From: Lachnospiraceae bacterium
GTDB lineage: Bacteria > Bacillota_A > Clostridia > Lachnospirales > Lachnospiraceae
DNA length: 18,609 nt
Assembly: GCA_028694115.1 (NCBI GenBank)
Contig: JAQUUB010000087.1
Coordinates: 1 to 18,609, forward strand
Reading direction: 5' to 3'
The position numbers and the translations under genes are program-made. Below, one piece after another: positions 15,790 to 18,609 of the stretch (position 1 is the stretch's first letter; each line of letters begins with the position of its first letter). Under the pieces are notes generated by a model. It was given only the letters and a program-made list of their open reading frames with translations. It was not told where the DNA came from and did no database searches.

Positions 15790-16170
15790 TTAGTGAAACT
15801 GTCTGACTACATCATGAAGCACAACTTCCTCTGCCATCATTCGCGCCTGGTTGCGAAGGTGTAACTGCTCGATAAAGGAATTAGAATTCTTTGGTCTATG
15901 CTTATTCAGCCATCTACCTTCAATGTCTTCTAACAACTCATATGCTGTTTCATTAACCATTTCCGCTCGCTCCTTTAATTCTCCAAAGCGCAATAGACTG
16001 CGATATCGCTGTGGGTAAATTATCTTAATATGCTCAATCCACATACGACCATATTTTCCAACATTAAGGCACTGACTATCCTCTGATGGAACAGATAAAA
16101 TGGGATAAAAAATCCCTTCAATCTCCTGATACTCTATACCCAACTTCTCAAATATTGTTTCTTCCTTCAT
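15790..16170 (-). CDS. TnpV-like small protein
   Basis: A 126-aa protein matching the TnpV family pattern: a short hydrophobic N-terminal strand followed by GKYGRMWIEHIK, then RYRSLLRFGELKERAEMVNETAYE, and a C-terminal segment containing NQARMMAEEVVLHDVV. TnpV-like proteins are carried by many Clostridia mobile elements. Their biochemical role is not established and they are not transposases. AAGGA lies upstream of the ATG. It lies between the iteron-like repeats and the ParM gene, so a role in replication or copy control of the element is conceivable but unproven. Confidence 0.65.
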   Translation of the reverse strand: MKEETIFEKLGIEYQEIEGIFYPILSVPSEDSQCLNVGKYGRMWIEHIKIIYPQRYRSLLRFGELKERAEMVNETAYELLEDIEGRWLNKHRPKNSNSFIEQLHLRNQARMMAEEVVLHDVVRQFH

Positions 16171-16200
16171 GACACATACGTCCTTTCTTTTTTAATCTGC

Positions 16201-16305
16201 AAGACCGCAACACCGCAAAGCCTATGGTGTTTGCAACCTTGCAATCATGTGTAACACCGCAAATTTAAGACCGTAAAATCTGATACTTTGCAATGTTGCG
16301 GTCTT
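16201..16305. repeat. Iteron-like repeat cluster; possible replication origin
   Basis: The 105-bp gap next to the RepA-like gene is filled with related repeats. AAGACCGCAAC (16201-16211) has a perfect inverted copy GTTGCGGTCTT (16295-16305). AACACCGCAAA occurs twice in direct orientation (16209-16219 and 16253-16263, offset 44 bp or about four helical turns). A variant AAGACCGTAAA lies at 16267-16277, and TTGCAA occurs three times. AACACC and GGTGTT can also form a hairpin. This resembles an iteron-type origin or a control site. The minus-strand arm is not followed by T residues, so it is not a simple terminator. Confidence 0.55.
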
Positions 16306-16309
16306 ACTA

Positions 16310-17296
16310 TCAAATCTCATTCGTATCATCTAGCTTCAAATCCCAGTACCAGATATTATTGACCCGCTTTGCTTTGATTCCCAATTCCTTCTTGGCACTT
16401 TCCAGAGTCCTCTTGGAAATTCCTTCTCCCGAGGCAATCTCCATAATCTCACTACTTGGCAGCATGGTTTTGTCTGCGCTCAAATCTTTCAATAACAGCT
16501 TTGCCTGTTCCAATTTATTTGCTTTTGGAACAATCCCACCAAGTACTTCATCTGCAGTAATATCATAATCACCTATCCAGCAAAATCCATCTTCCTCTAG
16601 AGCAAATGCTTTGGCATGTCCAAAGGCAGCTAAGTTATTCTTAATCTGAATCACTGCCCTCATTTGTTCCTGCCCTTCGATACGCCCAACTAGAATTACA
16701 CTTCTTGCAACTGCAAAAAAATCAATAGAACCCATACCACGATATGCCGCTTTTGCTCCACCACCTTTATTCATATGACCGATAAGAACAATGGCACATC
16801 CAGTTTTCTCGGCTAATGCTCCTAGCTTTTTTGTCATATCACGAGCTTCATTGGCACGATTCATATCCGTACCACCACCGAGATATGCCTGAATCGGATC
16901 TAGAATAAGAAGTTTTGCTTGTTGCTTCATTATCGCTTCCTCTAATCGCTCATCTACCATAGACACTGATTTTTCACTTTCATCTATAATAGAAATGCGA
17001 CTACAATCGGCTCCTGCAAGTTCCAGTCTAGGCTTCACTGTGTCAGCCAAACCATCCTCTGCCGTTTGGTAAATTACATTGATTGGCTCCGCAGGTTTCA
17101 TTTCATCATCAAGTCCTTCTCCCTTTGATAACCTTGCGGCTATATTCAATACCAAAGTACTTTTACCATCTCCAGGATCACCCTGAATGATGGTAAGCTT
17201 CCCATATGGTATAAACGGATACCAAAGCCAATCGATGGAACTCGCTTGAACATCTGCCATATTAATCATCTTTAGTTCAACTTTTGCTTCCTCCAC
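16310..17296 (-). CDS. RepA-like RecA-fold ATPase (AAA_25 type)
   Basis: A protein of about 328 aa with a RecA-like core. Walker A is GDPGDGKST near residue 39 and Walker B is LLILDP near residue 128. A GHMNKGGG-AKAAYRGMG stretch matches the hexameric RepA/AAA_25 helicase-like group known from RSF1010 RepA and many mobile elements. The C-terminus (SSEIMEIASGEGISKRTLESAKKEL) is a winged-helix-like DNA-binding segment. It probably helps unwind or load at an origin during autonomous replication. I choose the GTG at 17296 because AAGGAG lies 10 nt upstream; a frame from a GTG at 17350 is longer but has no well-spaced ribosome site. It overlaps the preceding gene by 20 nt, and iteron-like repeats directly follow its stop. 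Confidence 0.8.
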   Translation of the reverse strand: MEEAKVELKMINMADVQASSIDWLWYPFIPYGKLTIIQGDPGDGKSTLVLNIAARLSKGEGLDDEMKPAEPINVIYQTAEDGLADTVKPRLELAGADCSRISIIDESEKSVSMVDERLEEAIMKQQAKLLILDPIQAYLGGGTDMNRANEARDMTKKLGALAEKTGCAIVLIGHMNKGGGAKAAYRGMGSIDFFAVARSVILVGRIEGQEQMRAVIQIKNNLAAFGHAKAFALEEDGFCWIGDYDITADEVLGGIVPKANKLEQAKLLLKDLSADKTMLPSSEIMEIASGEGISKRTLESAKKELGIKAKRVNNIWYWDLKLDDTNEI

Positions 17297-17672
17297 AATT
17301 ATCACTCTCCTTCCCTGTTGTACTTTTTCCTTCCCACAAATATCTTGCACCTTCCAGCATCCATAAAATTGCTTTTAACATATATTCGTAGTCTAGCTGT
17401 AATTCCTGTATTTCTTCGCTGGTTATCTGAATATCTTCTGATAAAATCTTCTCATGCAGCTGATGAAGATTTCTTTGCATTTTCTGCAATTCCTCCACCA
17501 GTACATACACCGTCTCTTTCTTTCCAACAACGCAGACATGATTATAAATGCAAGAACGAACAAAATAATCTTTCTTCCTCATTCCGCTTGCCTTAATCTT
17601 TGCTTCAATTTCTCTTCTCTCATAATCAGAGATACGAAAACTGATTGTTGGATTCTTATGAACTCCTGGCAT
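17277..17672 (-). CDS. Small ribbon-helix-helix-like mobilization/accessory protein
   Basis: A 131-aa protein. NPTISFRISDYERREIEAKIKASGMRKKDYFVRSC fits the strand-helix-helix layout of MobC/RHH DNA-binding proteins; the rest is helical and may be coiled coil. Its ATG overlaps the integrase stop in a TAATG junction, so it is coupled to integrase. It could act as a second relaxosome factor, an excision helper or a repressor of this operon. No Walker or catalytic motif is visible. The family assignment is general rather than precise. Confidence 0.6.
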   Translation of the reverse strand: MPGVHKNPTISFRISDYERREIEAKIKASGMRKKDYFVRSCIYNHVCVVGKKETVYVLVEELQKMQRNLHQLHEKILSEDIQITSEEIQELQLDYEYMLKAILWMLEGARYLWEGKSTTGKESDNCGGSKS

Positions 17673-18609
17673 TATTCATCACCTTCCTTATCTGTAAACA
17701 CAAATGCATCATTTAACATGGTTGCCATCTGCTTCTGCTCACTAGGAAACATATGTGCATATCGAAAAGTTATATCCGAACTTTCATGACCAACTCTTGA
17801 ACCAATGGCTACTGCTGTAAATCCCATATTGATTAGAAGAGATACGTGGCTATGGCGAAGGTCGTGAATTCTGATTCTCTGTACTCCTGCTTTCTTAGCC
17901 CCACGATCCATTTCATGGTGCAAATATGTTTTTGTAATATGAAACAACCTGTCTTTCTTGGTAATTCCATATAACCGACTCATATAATCCTGCAATTCAT
18001 CTCGCAAAAAATCAGGAATCACTACATCACGTTTACTCTTTGGAGTCTTTGGATCTGTAATAACATCTTTACCCCTGATTCGCTGATAAGATTTTGTAAT
18101 ATGAATCATGCTCTTCGGGATATCGATATCTGCGGGTGTTAGTGCTAATAGTTCCCCCATTCGAAGACCGCACCAATATAAAATCTGAAACGCATAATAG
18201 GAAACCGGCTTATCCTTTACCTGCTCGATAAATTTCAAATATTCTTCCTTTGTCCAAAAAAGCATTTCGTCTGCTTTCCCTTTCCCCAATGGCCCCGCCT
18301 TCACTACTGGATTCTCTTTCAATTCATAAAACCGTACTGCATGATTAAATAATGCGCTCAACTCCGATTGAATGGTTTTCAGATAAGTAGGCTTAAATAA
18401 TGCTCCTTGTGGATTTTTAAGCTTAATCATCTGATTCTGCCATTGAATAATATCTGTCGGTTTGATATCCTTCATTTTCTTGTCCTTAAAATAAGGGAGT
18501 ATCTTGCTGTTAATAACCGCTTCTTTCGTATTCCAAGTATTTTCCTTTAATTTGGGTTTCATATCTCTTGTATAGGCTTCTACAAAGTCATCAAAAGTCA
18601 TTTCCAAAT
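17672..18609 (-). CDS. int: Tyrosine site-specific integrase, N-terminus cut by window edge
   Basis: 311 residues are visible from a TTG at 18607, but the frame stays open to the window edge. The usual N-terminal arm-binding domain is missing from view, so this is a partial gene. Present are the SAM-like core-binding domain and the catalytic domain, with Arg149 (CGLRMGE), a Lys in the TPKSKRD beta-hairpin (187-193), His248 and Arg251 (HDLRH), His274 (VGHES) and the nucleophile Tyr283 (FRYAHMFP). All catalytic residues are intact. It would integrate and excise the element through short att cores. The order int then accessory and rep genes on one strand is typical of Clostridia IMEs related to Tn916-type integrases. 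Confidence 0.9.
   Translation of the reverse strand, partial: LEMTFDDFVEAYTRDMKPKLKENTWNTKEAVINSKILPYFKDKKMKDIKPTDIIQWQNQMIKLKNPQGALFKPTYLKTIQSELSALFNHAVRFYELKENPVVKAGPLGKGKADEMLFWTKEEYLKFIEQVKDKPVSYYAFQILYWCGLRMGELLALTPADIDIPKSMIHITKSYQRIRGKDVITDPKTPKSKRDVVIPDFLRDELQDYMSRLYGITKKDRLFHITKTYLHHEMDRGAKKAGVQRIRIHDLRHSHVSLLINMGFTAVAIGSRVGHESSDITFRYAHMFPSEQKQMATMLNDAFVFTDKEGDE

Noticed and set aside
15790..16170. Transposase or IS element suggested by the TnpV name
   Set aside because: No transposase catalytic motif, terminal inverted repeats or target duplication is visible around it.
16201..16305. CRISPR array
   Set aside because: The repeats are only about 11 bp, occur in both orientations, have irregular spacing and no cas gene is nearby.
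16293..16568. Plus-strand ORF opposite the RepA-like gene
   Set aside because: Ser/Leu-rich antisense shadow of a well-supported coding frame, with no recognisable domain.

Overview
The window looks like most of one integrative, mobilizable element (IME) from an AT-rich Gram-positive bacterium, most likely a gut Clostridia/Lachnospiraceae-type Firmicute. The evidence is the AT-rich codon use, strong AGGAGG-type ribosome binding sites, a TnpV-family gene and a relaxase/MobC pair of the kind common in that group. All genes I accept are on the minus strand, so the element reads from right (18609) to left (1). I see no IS element, tRNA, rRNA or CRISPR array.

Backbone (18609 to about 11475). A tyrosine integrase, cut at its N-terminus by the window edge, is followed by a small ribbon-helix-helix-like protein, a RepA-like RecA-fold ATPase, an iteron-like repeat cluster (16201-16305), a TnpV-like protein, and a ParM-like actin ATPase with a ParR-like partner. 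Next come a structured non-coding stretch (nested inverted repeats and TGAYGTCA motifs), a four-hairpin oriT candidate with a MOBP-like nick motif, a possible 30-aa leader ORF, MobC, and a MOBP-type HUH relaxase. A strong rho-independent terminator ends this module. Plasmid-type replication and partition functions therefore sit beside an integrase, so the element may persist for some time as a circle.

Cargo (11436 to 263). A separate transcription unit starts at a well-formed promoter whose -10 and start region are covered by a 23-bp palindrome. Its first gene is a small winged-helix regulator. It is followed by a UvrD/SF1A helicase fused to a complete RecB-type nuclease with a four-cysteine Fe-S cluster, a type III-like Mod methyltransferase, a type III-like Res helicase-nuclease, an AAA+ ATPase and a subtilisin-like protease. 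The UvrD, mod and res genes overlap or nearly abut. The ATPase and protease match the two-gene IetAS (Gao_Iet) antiphage architecture. The cargo is thus a compact defence island: a helicase-nuclease-augmented type III restriction module, IetAS, and a regulator that could delay expression on entry to a new host, as C proteins do for some type II systems.

Left end (1-262). No gene is visible. There are two pairs of direct repeats, each with an 11-bp period, a GC-rich hairpin and an 18-bp perfect palindrome. This resembles integrase arm and core sites at an element end, but the true attachment core cannot be fixed without the other end.

The most novel-looking points are the coupling of an Fe-S UvrD-RecB protein to a type III Mod/Res pair, and the regulator-plus-palindrome that appears to control the whole defence operon.
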